Positions 38,026 through 46,536 are shown, counted from the stretch's first letter. The stretch is 64,000 nucleotides of DNA from Shewanella livingstonensis (GCF_003855395.1 NZ_CP034015.1:4474001-4538000), one strand, 5' to 3'. The notes: generated by a model from the letters alone, not told the origin. A program made the numbers and translations.

Positions 38026-39150
38026 GCATGTTTGATTGTGCATGAAGTAATTGTTTCTAAGATATTCATCTTCACTGACGCAATGAAAGAAAAATCCACG
38101 ACTTACCGCATCAGACTTATCAATTAAATTTTCTATCAGCTTTAGGTTAACCAATTGCCTTTGGTTTAAACTACTTTTTATAGCCTTTATCTGATCATTA
38201 CTCGTATCCGACAGAAAAATAGAATACTTTGCAAATAATCCAGCCATGACATCTGATAACTGGACTTCTAAAACCTCTTCGGATTTCACAAAAGAGTAGT
38301 TGTTGATAATTCTTCCTTGGTCAACGAGATCATATTCATTGAAAATAACTTCAATCTCTTTTTCTTCATCAAAAACATGCTTGGAGTTTTTGAATAGACA
38401 TGTATTTCTTAAGTAATAAATAAAAAAGTCTGAAATTAAAATATGATCTTTTTCATTCATTACAAAGAATAGCTCGGTTGAATCTTCAGCCGACTCCATG
38501 AATTTAGTTAAAAGGTATCGCCTGTCTTCACTTAAAGCTTTAGAGTTACGTTTAACAAAACCAACTAAAAAACCTGAAAATTCCTTAACTTTATCGCTTT
38601 TTATGTTTGGGTATTCAAATTCTCTAAGCTTTTCTAAAAATAGTGCTTCATTATTTACTATCACCTTGTATAAATCACTTTTGATCGACATATGAGATTG
38701 TATAAAAAACTGTCGCTCTACAACGTTGAGGTTTTCTATTATTGAATCTACGATATCAACAATTGACCAGTACAAAACATTTAAACTGAAATAATGTATG
38801 TAAAAATCGTTATCTAGAATCCATTTTAAGAGAATATTAAGTTTTTCGGATGTTAGAATTCTATCAAATGAGCCTTTACCAATGTGCTTGAGCTTTATTT
38901 CCTTTGCTGATTTTTGTAAGCAAAGGCTTTTCTTTAACGAATCAAAGTCTGCACTATGGTATTCACCTTTGTGAACAATTCCAGCTAATACAAAATTACA
39001 CGCCTTTTCAACATTCAGTCCTTTAGATGTTAAATGCAGCTTTCTAATATTATTAGATTCATCATAATAAAAGGTGAACTTATCATCGACACACTCTAGC
39101 TTCTCATACTCAATGGAAGTTCTTCTCATTTCATTTACGTCAAGCTGCAT
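38020..39150 (-). CDS. DUF3800 domain protein on a gene cassette
   Basis: A 376-residue protein with FTFYYDESNN near residue 28, the DES motif that starts the RNase H-like DUF3800 fold, and VQLSDVMAGLFAKY near residue 300, which resembles the conserved QxADxxAG motif of that family. DUF3800 proteins are common on mobile elements and of unknown or defence-linked function. The cassette begins with GTTATAT on the minus strand at 39174-39180 and ends with ATATAAC, its complement; the stop codon is inside the end core. AT-rich codon use differs from neighbours such as the radical SAM gene. Confidence 0.75.
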   Translation of the reverse strand: MQLDVNEMRRTSIEYEKLECVDDKFTFYYDESNNIRKLHLTSKGLNVEKACNFVLAGIVHKGEYHSADFDSLKKSLCLQKSAKEIKLKHIGKGSFDRILTSEKLNILLKWILDNDFYIHYFSLNVLYWSIVDIVDSIIENLNVVERQFFIQSHMSIKSDLYKVIVNNEALFLEKLREFEYPNIKSDKVKEFSGFLVGFVKRNSKALSEDRRYLLTKFMESAEDSTELFFVMNEKDHILISDFFIYYLRNTCLFKNSKHVFDEEKEIEVIFNEYDLVDQGRIINNYSFVKSEEVLEVQLSDVMAGLFAKYSIFLSDTSNDQIKAIKSSLNQRQLVNLKLIENLIDKSDAVSRGFFFHCVSEDEYLRNNYFMHNQTCI

Positions 39151-39173
39151 GAATTCCCCAGCGTTAATTATGC

Positions 39174-39278
39174 ATATAACGGCTTATTAAAAAGCCAAAT
39201 AAATTTAAAGTCGGCAGTTTAAGTTATTGATTAATATCATCCTACATTTAGTATCTTATTGATGTAAAGCCGTTTTAT
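39174..39278 (-). repeat. attC-like site 3, longer VCR-like type
   Basis: Minus strand: from near ATAAAAC through GGCTTTACATC... to AAGCC and core GTTATAT. The outer arms both contain AACGGCTT when read inward. The 50-base middle part matches 46208-46258 almost base for base (TATTGATTAATATCATCCTA shared). The gene of the cassette that this site would close is not evident. Confidence 0.6.
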
Positions 39279-39536
39279 TTAACTCCACTAACAAATAGAA
39301 GCGAGCTTGCGCGTTAAAAGTGAACTCAATATTAGAAAAAAATAAAAACACATCAATTTCAATGTGTTGCAAAATTATCGATTTATTATTCGTACTACTT
39401 TAGTTTACTTATTAGCCGATTTAACTTAAAAAGACGCCAGTAACCATTACGACTGTTTTTATACCAGTACACACTACATAAAGGTTGGAGAAATTGTTGA
39501 CACTGGATATTTATCCGACATTTGTAAGCCGGTTAC

Positions 39537-39731
39537 AAACGAGGTTCAAAGCTGGATCGAACCAAATGGTGACCTTTTCGCAGCTGTTGTTTTGTAAATA
39601 GCGAAAATGTTGCGGGGCGGCTGGGCCAATTCTTTTATAACGAGTAAAGAGGGAACAGCCGTTGGTTTCCTCTTTACTCTGGTGTGGGTGAAGCGCCACG
39701 ACGTTAGTGGCCGCAGGCCATAAGTACAAAA
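39537..39731. repeat. Interspersed repeat, copy 2
   Basis: Full-length partner of 13440-13639. A REP-like unit follows at 39749. No credible gene is contained, although both copies can be read as short, unrelated open frames. Confidence 0.7.
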
Positions 39732-39748
39732 CTACAAGAAACTAACAC

Positions 39749-39787
39749 CTGGATCCCGGCTCATAAGCATTGCCGGGAAGACGATGG
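39749..39787. repeat. REP-like unit, inverse orientation
   Basis: CTGGATCCCGGCT...AGCATTGCCGGGA...GACGATGGC, the reverse of the unit at 36834. The gap 39.28-39.94 kb otherwise holds only repeat copy 2. Confidence 0.65.
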
Positions 39788-39941
39788 CACGAACCTGAGT
39801 AAGTTGATAACTTACTGCCTTTGCTCTTGTATGAGAATAAAACTAAGCCATCCATTTTAGTGATGAATTTAACATCACTATTCTTCAGTTTGATTACGAT
39901 TGCGTTAACCACAATTCAAATCTATTAATTGACCTTAATTA

Positions 39942-40508
39942 TCAACAGTCTGAGCACGCTATTTCTTTAATCACTCTTGCGGGATTACCGCCGATGACAA
40001 CATTGTCGCCAAAACTCTTGGTTACCACAGCGCCTGACGCGACAACAACATTATTGCCTAACGTCACACCGGGATTGATCGTAGCGTGACCACCAATCCA
40101 ACAATTATGGCCTATGGTTACTGGTTTGCCGTACTCTACACCGCTGTTTCTTTTAATAGGGTCGAGTGGATGCGTGGCAGTATAAATTCCTACTTGAGGT
40201 GCGATTAAACAATTATCACCAATTCTAACTTCTGCAACGTCTAAAATAACGCAGCCAAAATTGGCATAAAAATTTTCACCGACATGAATATTCACACCAT
40301 AATCACAGTTAAATGACGACTCAATATGAATGCTACGTCCTGTCGAGCCAAACAATGATTTAACAATGTTCACTCGTTTATCAGCATCACTCACACTGGT
40401 TTGATTTAACGTTTCAGTCAATAAACGGGCTTTTAGGCGTAACGCAACCAACTCCGCATCACCGGGATCATAATACTCTCCTGAGAGCATTTTCTCTTTT
40501 TCTGTCAT
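39942..40508 (-). CDS. Sugar O-acetyltransferase (maltose/galactoside acetyltransferase family)
   Basis: A 188-residue left-handed beta-helix acetyltransferase: N-terminal [20 protein letters not shown] is the Mac domain; hexapeptide repeats follow ([20 protein letters not shown]), then [13 protein letters not shown], the catalytic-His loop, and [20 protein letters not shown]. It transfers acetyl from acetyl-CoA to sugars. GAGTGG lies before the ATG. It is a complete gene of chromosomal type; no attC-like site adjoins it. Confidence 0.93.
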   Translation of the reverse strand: MTEKEKMLSGEYYDPGDAELVALRLKARLLTETLNQTSVSDADKRVNIVKSLFGSTGRSIHIESSFNCDYGVNIHVGENFYANFGCVILDVAEVRIGDNCLIAPQVGIYTATHPLDPIKRNSGVEYGKPVTIGHNCWIGGHATINPGVTLGNNVVVASGAVVTKSFGDNVVIGGNPARVIKEIACSDC

Positions 40509-40924
40509 ATTCCACTCTATTCAAACTAAGCTAAAAAAAAGGCTACAAACTAAGTCTATATAGCCATATTATTACAGAGCAACAAAAATTAATAATACCA
40601 TCCATTTTTTGTAGCCGTAGTTCAACGTTTCAATCCTTGTTAAATATATGGAAATAGCTTTCTGCACGATTAAACGCATAAATTAATGTGCGTTATCAAC
40701 AAACTGAGCCCTAAAGAGAAACAGCAAGTAATGCTTTGATCAGCCGATGAATTTTGGGTTTAACCAACCTTTAAGACGCACTATAACCCTACTAAATATA
40801 AGAAAAGGTAAGTAGGATCAAGATTATAATATACTAGGTTGATTTCTGATTGTTCTGCATAGAAAATAGCGCCCAGACGCAGTGATAGTTAATATGATAG
40901 ATAACGCATAGGAACGGCAATAAG

Positions 40925-41359
40925 ATGATGACAAAATGGGCGACACGTTTTTTACAGATGGCCGAACTCGTAGCATCTTGGAGTAAAGATCCCTCCACCC
41001 GAGTTGGTGCGGTAATTACCGAAAACAATCGCATCGTATCACTAGGCTTTAATGGTTACCCTCACGGAATATCTGACAGCGCCGAAACCGATAACCGCGA
41101 AATGAAACTGCTAAAGACACTTCATGCTGAAGAAAATGCCATATTGCATGCAAAACGCGATCTCAGTAGCTGTGAAATTTGGGTGACTCACTTCCCATGT
41201 CCAAATTGTGCTGCCAAGATTATCCAAACCGGATTGCGCGCCGTGCATAGCCCAAAACCCAACGACGACTTCCTGTCACGCTGGGGAGACAAGATTAAAG
41301 TCAGCGAAGATATGTTTGAACAAGCGGGCGTTCAAGTCGATTGGATGCAAGTAGATTAA
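40925..41359 (+). CDS. Deoxycytidylate/cytidine deaminase family protein
   Basis: A 144-residue zinc deaminase. HAEENAI near residue 62 (His ligand and catalytic Glu) and PCPNCA near residue 94 (two Cys ligands) are the canonical motifs; DPSTRVGAVI and GFNGYPHG match ComEB/dCMP deaminases. It would make dUMP from dCMP. A second ATG directly follows the first, and either could be used. The 40.5-40.9 kb gap upstream shows nothing recognisable. Confidence 0.88.
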   Translation: MMTKWATRFLQMAELVASWSKDPSTRVGAVITENNRIVSLGFNGYPHGISDSAETDNREMKLLKTLHAEENAILHAKRDLSSCEIWVTHFPCPNCAAKIIQTGLRAVHSPKPNDDFLSRWGDKIKVSEDMFEQAGVQVDWMQVD

Positions 41360-41493
41360 CCAAACTGGATCAGAATGTTGGCAGGGTAAATTAGCAACGG
41401 CTTAAGTGAATTCAAAAATTAGCTATCTCGGTATTCTTTGTGCTTATAGCCTGCGGCCACTGTTTAAAATATGACCAACCAAGAGGAAGCCCA

Positions 41494-41592
41494 ATGACAA
41501 AAGCCAGCCAAATTAATGGCCGAACAGATGGTAGTGTTAGCTCCTTAGTGGTTATGTGCTTCAAGGTTGAACCTGCCGACTATTTAAATTAA
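41494..41592 (+). CDS. Possible small open reading frame upstream of the dehydrogenase
   Basis: A 32-residue frame, MTKASQINGRTDGSVSSLVV at its start, with AGAGGAAGCCC before the ATG. It could be a short leader peptide, a remnant of a larger gene or chance. No family is recognised. Confidence 0.3.
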   Translation: MTKASQINGRTDGSVSSLVVMCFKVEPADYLN

Positions 41593-41605
41593 GGAAAATA
41601 TATTT

Positions 41606-42466
41606 ATGAAAAAATTTGGATTTATAGGCTTAGGGATTATGGGTAATGCAATGGCATTAAACTTAGTTAAAGCAGGATTAGATGTAACGGTCTGGAATCG
41701 AAATAGTGATAAATGTGCTGAACTCGTTGCACTTGGCGCTCATCAAGGTAAATCACCAAAGCAAGTTGCTGAAACATGCGATATTACTTTTACTATTGTT
41801 TCTGATCCTGTCGCTGCGTTAGCTATTTGCAATGGACCTGACGGAGTATTAGCAGGCATTGGAGAAGGTCGCAGTTACATTGATATGTCCACTGTTGACC
41901 ATGTGACTTCACAAACTATTTCAGCAGCAATCATAAAAGCAGGGGGCCGCTTTTTAGAAGCTCCTATTTCAGGGACGAAAAAACCAGCTGAAGATGGCAC
42001 GTTAATTATTTTAGCTGCTGGGGACAAGTCTCTTTATGATGATGCTTTACCAGCCTTTGAAATCATGGGGAAAATGTCACCATACCTAGGTGAGATTGGT
42101 CAGGGTGCTAAAATGAAACTTGTCGTTAATATGATTATGGGTGGGATGCTAAGCATTTTTAGCGAGGGAATGTCACTTGGCCTTAAAGCAAACCTTGATG
42201 GTCAACAGTTGCTAGATATTATTGATGCAGGTGCAATGGCAAACCCAATGTTTAAAATTAAAGGAACAATGTTGTTAGATGAAAATTACACAACAAGTTT
42301 CCCGCTCAAACATATGCAAAAAGACATGAGATTAGCTGTCGACTTAGGTGATAAATTAAATTTAACATTGCCTACGGCAGCGATTACAAACGAATCTTTC
42401 AAGCAGGCTCGCAAAGCCGGCTATGCAGATGAAGACATAGCTGCAATTTATAAAACAGTGAAATAA
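41606..42466 (+). CDS. NAD(P)-dependent beta-hydroxyacid dehydrogenase (GLYR / 3-HIBDH family)
   Basis: A 286-residue oxidoreductase. Rossmann motif GFIGLGIMGNAMALNLVKAG at residue 4; substrate loop EAPISGTKKPAEDGTL near residue 123; catalytic lysine in GAKMKLVVNMIMGG near residue 172. The sequence resembles glyoxylate/succinic semialdehyde reductases more than tartronate semialdehyde reductase. AAGGAAAA precedes the ATG. Confidence 0.88.
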   Translation: MKKFGFIGLGIMGNAMALNLVKAGLDVTVWNRNSDKCAELVALGAHQGKSPKQVAETCDITFTIVSDPVAALAICNGPDGVLAGIGEGRSYIDMSTVDHVTSQTISAAIIKAGGRFLEAPISGTKKPAEDGTLIILAAGDKSLYDDALPAFEIMGKMSPYLGEIGQGAKMKLVVNMIMGGMLSIFSEGMSLGLKANLDGQQLLDIIDAGAMANPMFKIKGTMLLDENYTTSFPLKHMQKDMRLAVDLGDKLNLTLPTAAITNESFKQARKAGYADEDIAAIYKTVK

Positions 42467-42526
42467 AGGTTAATCATTAAAGAAAAATAGATTATCACTT
42501 ATTGTGCTTCAGAGAGGGTCTTTTAA

Positions 42527-42980
42527 GTGGTATTACGTAATGGTAAAGGCGAAAAAGACCGTTTGTTACTTTTCCTCAGACCCTGTATCAGATTGTGTGT
42601 TGATCGCATTACGGCAGATGCGGAAAACACACCATCACCCAATCTTGCTTTTTCCAAGCATTCATCATGACAAACAAGGGCCAATGAATAAAGGCCGTAT
42701 TCATAAACGTATCTGCTCGCACTCATTACGCCATTGTTTTGTCTCTCACCTTTTAGATCAAGGCATGGATATATGCTCTCTGCAAATACGACTCTGTCAC
42801 AATGGCCTCAATACGACGGCTGAATACACACAACGTGAGCAGCGTTATGGACGATTATTAAACCAAGATATTCGCCGTTCGATAGCTGACATGATCCAGT
42901 ATAAAATAGCAGGTAACCGCTCAATCCATTGGCAGAGTGGTCATTGCCAGAGTGGTCACTGTCAGCATCAGGAAAAATGA
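42527..42980 (+). pseudogene. Frameshifted tyrosine recombinase/integrase remnant
   Basis: The C-terminal catalytic part only. From 42527 one frame reads VVLRNGKGEKDRLLL, the lysine beta-hairpin of tyrosine recombinases; near 42570 the homologous reading moves to another frame and continues to HSLRHCFVSHLLDQG (RHxxRH-type motif HSLRH), ICSLQIRLCHNGLNTTAEYT (degenerate LGH, and the catalytic Tyr). The N-terminal half is missing, and sequence between the hairpin and the HxLRH box is short. It could derive from an integron integrase or an IS91-linked recombinase; the I2 helix insert that marks IntI is not visible. Confidence 0.75.
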
Positions 42981-43256
42981 CCACTCTCCTACGGTAATAA
43001 AAACCACAATCAACGCCAAAATATTGATATAAATAGCTTGTTATTTATACATTAGCCAAGATCGTTTTAAAAAACTTAAGCAATTCCCCCCACTAAAAAC
43101 CAATGCTACTATTTACTATAATAAGTCGAAATCCTCGTTCGGGCTTGTCCAATAGCCAGATACAGTGTCGGCTGTACGACATTTATCGTTATTTTCTATG
43201 TTTTTTTAGCCTCAAACTTATAAGTGTTATCAATAGCGAACTGACTATAATAAAAC

Positions 43257-44264
43257 CTAAATTGAATAAGACTTTCCAAAAGTAGGAATAATGACTTTTA
43301 GAGGATCCATGTTTGATTTCTTAATTTCTTCTTGAAGGGTCTCAATGGGATCATTATATCCCTCATCAGTTAACTTAAAAGTCCCAAAGTGAATTCCAAT
43401 CATCTTTTTACTCTCTAGGTCTTTAAATGCTTGTAGAGAATCCTTTGGATTAAGATGGGCATCTTTCATGAACCACCTAGGCTCATAAGCACCAATTGGA
43501 ATCAAAGAAAGATCCGGTGCACCGAGCTTCTCTTTAATACTTTTAAAGAACTTCCCGTATCCGGTATCTCCAGCAAAGTAGATCTTATAAGCATTTTCAA
43601 TATAGAATCCGCCCCAAAGCATTTCTCTTTTATCGAATATGCCTCTAGCCGACCAGTGCTGTGCGGGAACAAAAGTGATTTTAGTTTTATTCGTTGTTAT
43701 ACTTTGCCACCAATCCAGATCGACAGCCGAATTAATTCCGTTATCCTCTAAAAATGACTTTGTTTTCAACCCTGCAACGAATTTAGGAGCATCTCTGTCG
43801 TTTAAGCGCTTGAGCGTATCAAGATCTAGGTGGTCATAATGATTATGAGATATAAGAACGATATCAATTGAAGGCAGATCATCAAAGGCAATACCAGGTT
43901 TAACCGCTCTCTTGGGTCCAGCAAATTGAACAGGTGAAGCTCTGAGTGAATATTGAGGATCTGTTAATATGTTTAAATTATCAACCTGAATAAGAACTGA
44001 TGCATGGTTGATTACAGTAATAATCGGCTTTACTGATCTTTGGCTAGCAGGTTTAAACTGCTTGGAATCAATTTCATCTGGCCAAGGAGTAGATTCACTC
44101 ATACTGTCCATTTGCCACTTGAGCAGATCAAATATACTTTTATCTTCAAAGGGCTCGATGTTATCAAATTTAACACCATCAAAAGGGGCATTAGTCTTTG
44201 CATGAGGTTGATATGTGCAGGAGGAAAGTAAAACGGTAAATATTAACACTGATAATTTTTTCAT
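43257..44264 (-). CDS. MBL-fold metallo-hydrolase, lipoprotein
   Basis: A 335-residue protein with signal peptide and lipobox LLSSC. ISHNHYDHLDLDTL near residue 135 is the HxHxDH zinc motif; FAGDTGYGKFF near residue 230 and IGIHFGTFKL near residue 295 supply further ligands. The overall pattern matches UlaG/NAPE-PLD-like hydrolases. Substrate is unknown, possibly a phospholipid. It lies within the accessory region but no attC-like site was found at its ends. The 42.98-43.26 kb gap shows nothing. Confidence 0.85.
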   Translation of the reverse strand: MKKLSVLIFTVLLSSCTYQPHAKTNAPFDGVKFDNIEPFEDKSIFDLLKWQMDSMSESTPWPDEIDSKQFKPASQRSVKPIITVINHASVLIQVDNLNILTDPQYSLRASPVQFAGPKRAVKPGIAFDDLPSIDIVLISHNHYDHLDLDTLKRLNDRDAPKFVAGLKTKSFLEDNGINSAVDLDWWQSITTNKTKITFVPAQHWSARGIFDKREMLWGGFYIENAYKIYFAGDTGYGKFFKSIKEKLGAPDLSLIPIGAYEPRWFMKDAHLNPKDSLQAFKDLESKKMIGIHFGTFKLTDEGYNDPIETLQEEIKKSNMDPLKVIIPTFGKSYSI

Positions 44265-44334
44265 TTAGCTTGCTCATTTTTTCTTAGTATTTATGTAAAA
44301 CCAAAACACATTATGTAACCTATAAACTTAGGTA

Positions 44335-44568
44335 TTAAATTAAAGATTGACGTGGTGCATAGGTATAGCCGCGAGGCATCTTGGCTGGCAGAAGGACTTT
44401 CAAGCTAACAGCATCAAACATCGCGCGGTAGTATCCGTTGTAAATTAGGAAAAAAGTACGGCGAAGACCAAAATACACTCACAAAGCGCCGATAATTTAC
44501 AGGGCATTAAACGAAGATATCAAGCAGGTTCATACCGCTGGCAGACCTACATTATAAGGGAGTCCGAC
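44335..44568 (-). other. Unexplained intergenic stretch with a protein-like short frame
   Basis: On the minus strand a frame without a convincing start encodes about 42 residues including AMFDAVSLKVLLPAKMPRGY before a stop at 44335. It reads like the end of a broken coding sequence; I do not recognise it. No ribosome site or intact gene is present. Confidence 0.3.
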
Positions 44569-44665
44569 AGAGCCCAGCTAAGGGGCAATTTGTAAGTTAA
44601 AGCCTTTGTAAGAAAGTGGCGAAGCCATGCACAAATGCGCGACTTACCAATTGTCTAGCAAACTA
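44569..44665 (-). repeat. attC-like site, degenerate, after the LprI-like gene
   Basis: Minus strand ends ATTGCCCCTTAGCTGGGCTC, like the VCR end (CCCCTTAGGCGGGC). Outer arms CAATTGGTAAGT and ACTTACAAATTG pair. The two core sites are not clean, so this is the weakest of the set. Confidence 0.4.
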
Positions 44666-44689
44666 AGCTTACGATACCTGAGCGATTAA

Positions 44690-45151
44690 TTATATTTTTT
44701 TAAGGGAATCATTAATATCGTCAGTGCCCTTAATTGAGCCGCTACATACATCTCCTTCTTTTACACCTGCAAGCCATTTTTTAAGATATTCGACTCTTTG
44801 TAATGTCTGTTTTGTTTCTATGCCCATTGCACACATGCGATATATGCTGCCATATTGTAATTGTTTGTCTGCTAGAGGAAAGCTCATTTCTAAGTCGGCA
44901 TCACGTAATTTAATCCATGCGAGTTGTGAAGCTTTAAGTTTAGATAAGAATTCTTTGTCGTCAGCATAAACTTTCCGAATCAGATTATATACTCTGTTAA
45001 GTTCAGCATCTGCCTTTGTTAAATTAACTCCCTGGCAGAGAGTCATTTCACGTTGTGTTTGTGCCTTTTCTAAACAAATATCAACTTCTGAACTACAAGC
45101 AGAAGATGAAAGAAAAATACTTAATATTATTAGTGAGCTTAATTTTTTCAT
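44690..45151 (-). CDS. LprI/DUF1311-family lysozyme-inhibitor-like lipoprotein
   Basis: A 153-residue lipoprotein with lipobox SSSAC. The pattern CLEKAQTQREMTLC near residue 26, ADAELNRVYNLI and LKASQLAWIKLRDADLEM are the DUF1311/LprI hallmarks. Family members such as mycobacterial LprI bind lysozyme. Its 5' end is preceded on the minus strand by GTTATAT, a cassette-type core, so the gene may sit on a gene cassette. Confidence 0.78.
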   Translation of the reverse strand: MKKLSSLIILSIFLSSSACSSEVDICLEKAQTQREMTLCQGVNLTKADAELNRVYNLIRKVYADDKEFLSKLKASQLAWIKLRDADLEMSFPLADKQLQYGSIYRMCAMGIETKQTLQRVEYLKKWLAGVKEGDVCSGSIKGTDDINDSLKKI

Positions 45152-45165
45152 ACATTGCCTTAAAA

Positions 45166-45254
45166 TATAACGTCCTGTTAAGGGACAAAAAATGGTTGGC
45201 TAAAATAAGCGATGAAGGAGCAAATAGCCAATTGTTATTTGACCTTGTTTAACA
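45166..45254 (-). repeat. attC-like site 4, VCR-like
   Basis: Minus strand: GTTAAACAAGGTCAAATAAC ... ATTTTAGCC ... GTCCCTTAACAGGAC and core GTTATAT. It aligns over its length with the site at 45586-45682. Confidence 0.65.
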
Positions 45255-45336
45255 GCTTGATACTTATTAAGTCCTTTCCCTAGCAAGCCGCATCAGCGGT
45301 ATGCTTAAGGTGACTAAACCAATAGAAGAAAGCTCA

Positions 45337-45501
45337 ATGAGACTTTATAATAACTCACATCGATACTACCGTAGTATCGATTTACATCCACGTTTACTTT
45401 ACGTCTGCATCATTGATTCTAAAAGAGAAGTTGGCGCTCATAAAAAAATTGGTGTTGACAAAGATGACTTATTGAACATTTTCAAACCTTATATTGACTA
45501 A
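45337..45501 (+). pseudogene. IS110-family transposase, N-terminal fragment
   Basis: A 54-residue frame, MRLYNNSHRYYRSIDLHPRL at the start, then LYVCIIDSKREV. This is the beginning of the RuvC-like DEDD domain of IS110 transposases (xxDLHxxxxYVCIxD). It stops at 45501 and the remaining roughly 280 residues are absent nearby. It lies between two attC-like sites, in the opposite direction to the cassette genes. Confidence 0.75.
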
Positions 45502-45585
45502 AATAAGCAAGACTAAATTATGCCACCCAGCTTTTGAACATTAACTTGTAAACACTTTGGTAAATGCACTATTCATTTCCAAGAG

Positions 45586-45682
45586 CCCTGACGCCCCATT
45601 AAGAGGCTAAAAATAGTGCGCTAAAATGGAGCGAAGCCAACAGCCCACTGTTTTTAGTCCTTGTTTAACTTCTTAGTTAGAG
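45586..45682 (-). repeat. attC-like site 5, VCR-like
   Basis: Minus strand: core near CTCTAAC, arm AACAAGGACTAAAAACAGTG, central GGCTTCGCTCC, arm CACTATTTTTAGCCTCTTAA, then GGGGCG and a degenerate core GTCAGGG. The first core lies at the end of the membrane-protein gene. Confidence 0.7.
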
Positions 45683-46140
45683 CTTACTTGTGAGGCCCTC
45701 TTACGGTGTATTTTTATATATAAGTAGAAAAATATAAACCATGTGATACTAATTATTCCTGGTGTCATGGCTTCGAGGTATGAACCTAAAGCAAGATTAT
45801 ATTCCCCATTTTTTGATAAAAAAACAATCGTAAAATCTCCTGGATAATAATTGGCTGCAAACTTCTTCTTTGAGCTACATATTGCAATATCACCTGGCTT
45901 GGCATTTCTGATAATAACGTTTTCGTTGGTAGATAAAATGTTAAGTTCAACTTCCAAAGAGCAAGCTTCACGACCAAAAAGATCTTCATATCCAAAATAA
46001 GACTCTATCACTTCAGCTTCGACACTTTTAGAATCTGACGTTTGAAAAACTTCATAAACAAGCGCAGGGGTGAAAACAACCACACCAAAAAAACTAAAAA
46101 ATGTCAGGGCAAAAAAACATATACCTTTAATCTTCTCCAT
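45673..46140 (-). CDS. Small membrane protein of unknown function, cassette-borne
   Basis: A 155-residue protein with hydrophobic segments at about 5-28 and 118-143, and an extracytoplasmic domain between them that contains two cysteines (REACSLEVEL and IAICSSKK). The layout recalls DUF3592-type proteins but the match is loose. Start 46140 is chosen because the upstream ORF extension runs through the attC-like core; the cassette 5' core GTTAGGG precedes it by 22 bases, and the 3' core at 45676-45682 nearly complements it. Confidence 0.55.
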   Translation of the reverse strand: MEKIKGICFFALTFFSFFGVVVFTPALVYEVFQTSDSKSVEAEVIESYFGYEDLFGREACSLEVELNILSTNENVIIRNAKPGDIAICSSKKKFAANYYPGDFTIVFLSKNGEYNLALGSYLEAMTPGIISITWFIFFYLYIKIHRKRASQVSSN

Positions 46141-46161
46141 AACAAAATTGATCCTTGGAAA

Positions 46162-46260
46162 CCCTAACGGCTTATTGAAGGACTTGCTCAGTAAAGCCAA
46201 TCCCCTTAACTTATTGATTAATATCATCCTACATTTTCTATCTTATTGTTGCAAAGCGAT
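46162..46260 (-). repeat. attC-like site 6, same family as site 3
   Basis: Minus strand ends AATAAGCC then core GTTAGGG. The body matches site 3; similarity ends exactly at the base before the expected crossover (AAAGC at the distal end in both). Confidence 0.65.
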
Positions 46261-46283
46261 AAAATATTACTCGGCCTCTACAT

Positions 46284-46316
46284 CACGACGTTAGTGACCA
46301 TAGGTGAAGAACATAA
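46284..46316. repeat. Fragment of the interspersed repeat
   Basis: CACGACGTTAGTGACCATAG matches the distal end of the 39537-39731 copy (CACGACGTTAGTGGCCGCAG). A degraded REP-like unit follows at 46334-46354. Confidence 0.45.
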
Positions 46317-46536
46317 AAACAGCTGACTCACTGATAAAAGCATTCGAGGATGACGCCTAGAGCTGGATTCTGGCTGGCTCTACACCATTACCGAAATAAC
46401 GGTAGGCTTGGCCTACTCAATGTGTCACTTTAGACAGGTAACTTTTATCAGAAAACATAACAATGATATGGTTAACTTGAACGCCTCAAACGTTCATCAT
46501 GCGTTATCACGTATTAGCTCAATCCAAGGGGATCAC

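Noticed and set aside
39511..39729. A 72-residue minus-strand frame over the interspersed repeat
   Set aside because: The frame is not conserved in the other copy, where the matching sequence is read in a different frame; the repeat itself is the better explanation.
39942..42466. Acetyltransferase, deaminase and dehydrogenase genes as integron cassettes
   Set aside because: They face different directions and no attC-like core or arm was found beside them; they look like ordinary chromosomal genes within the region.
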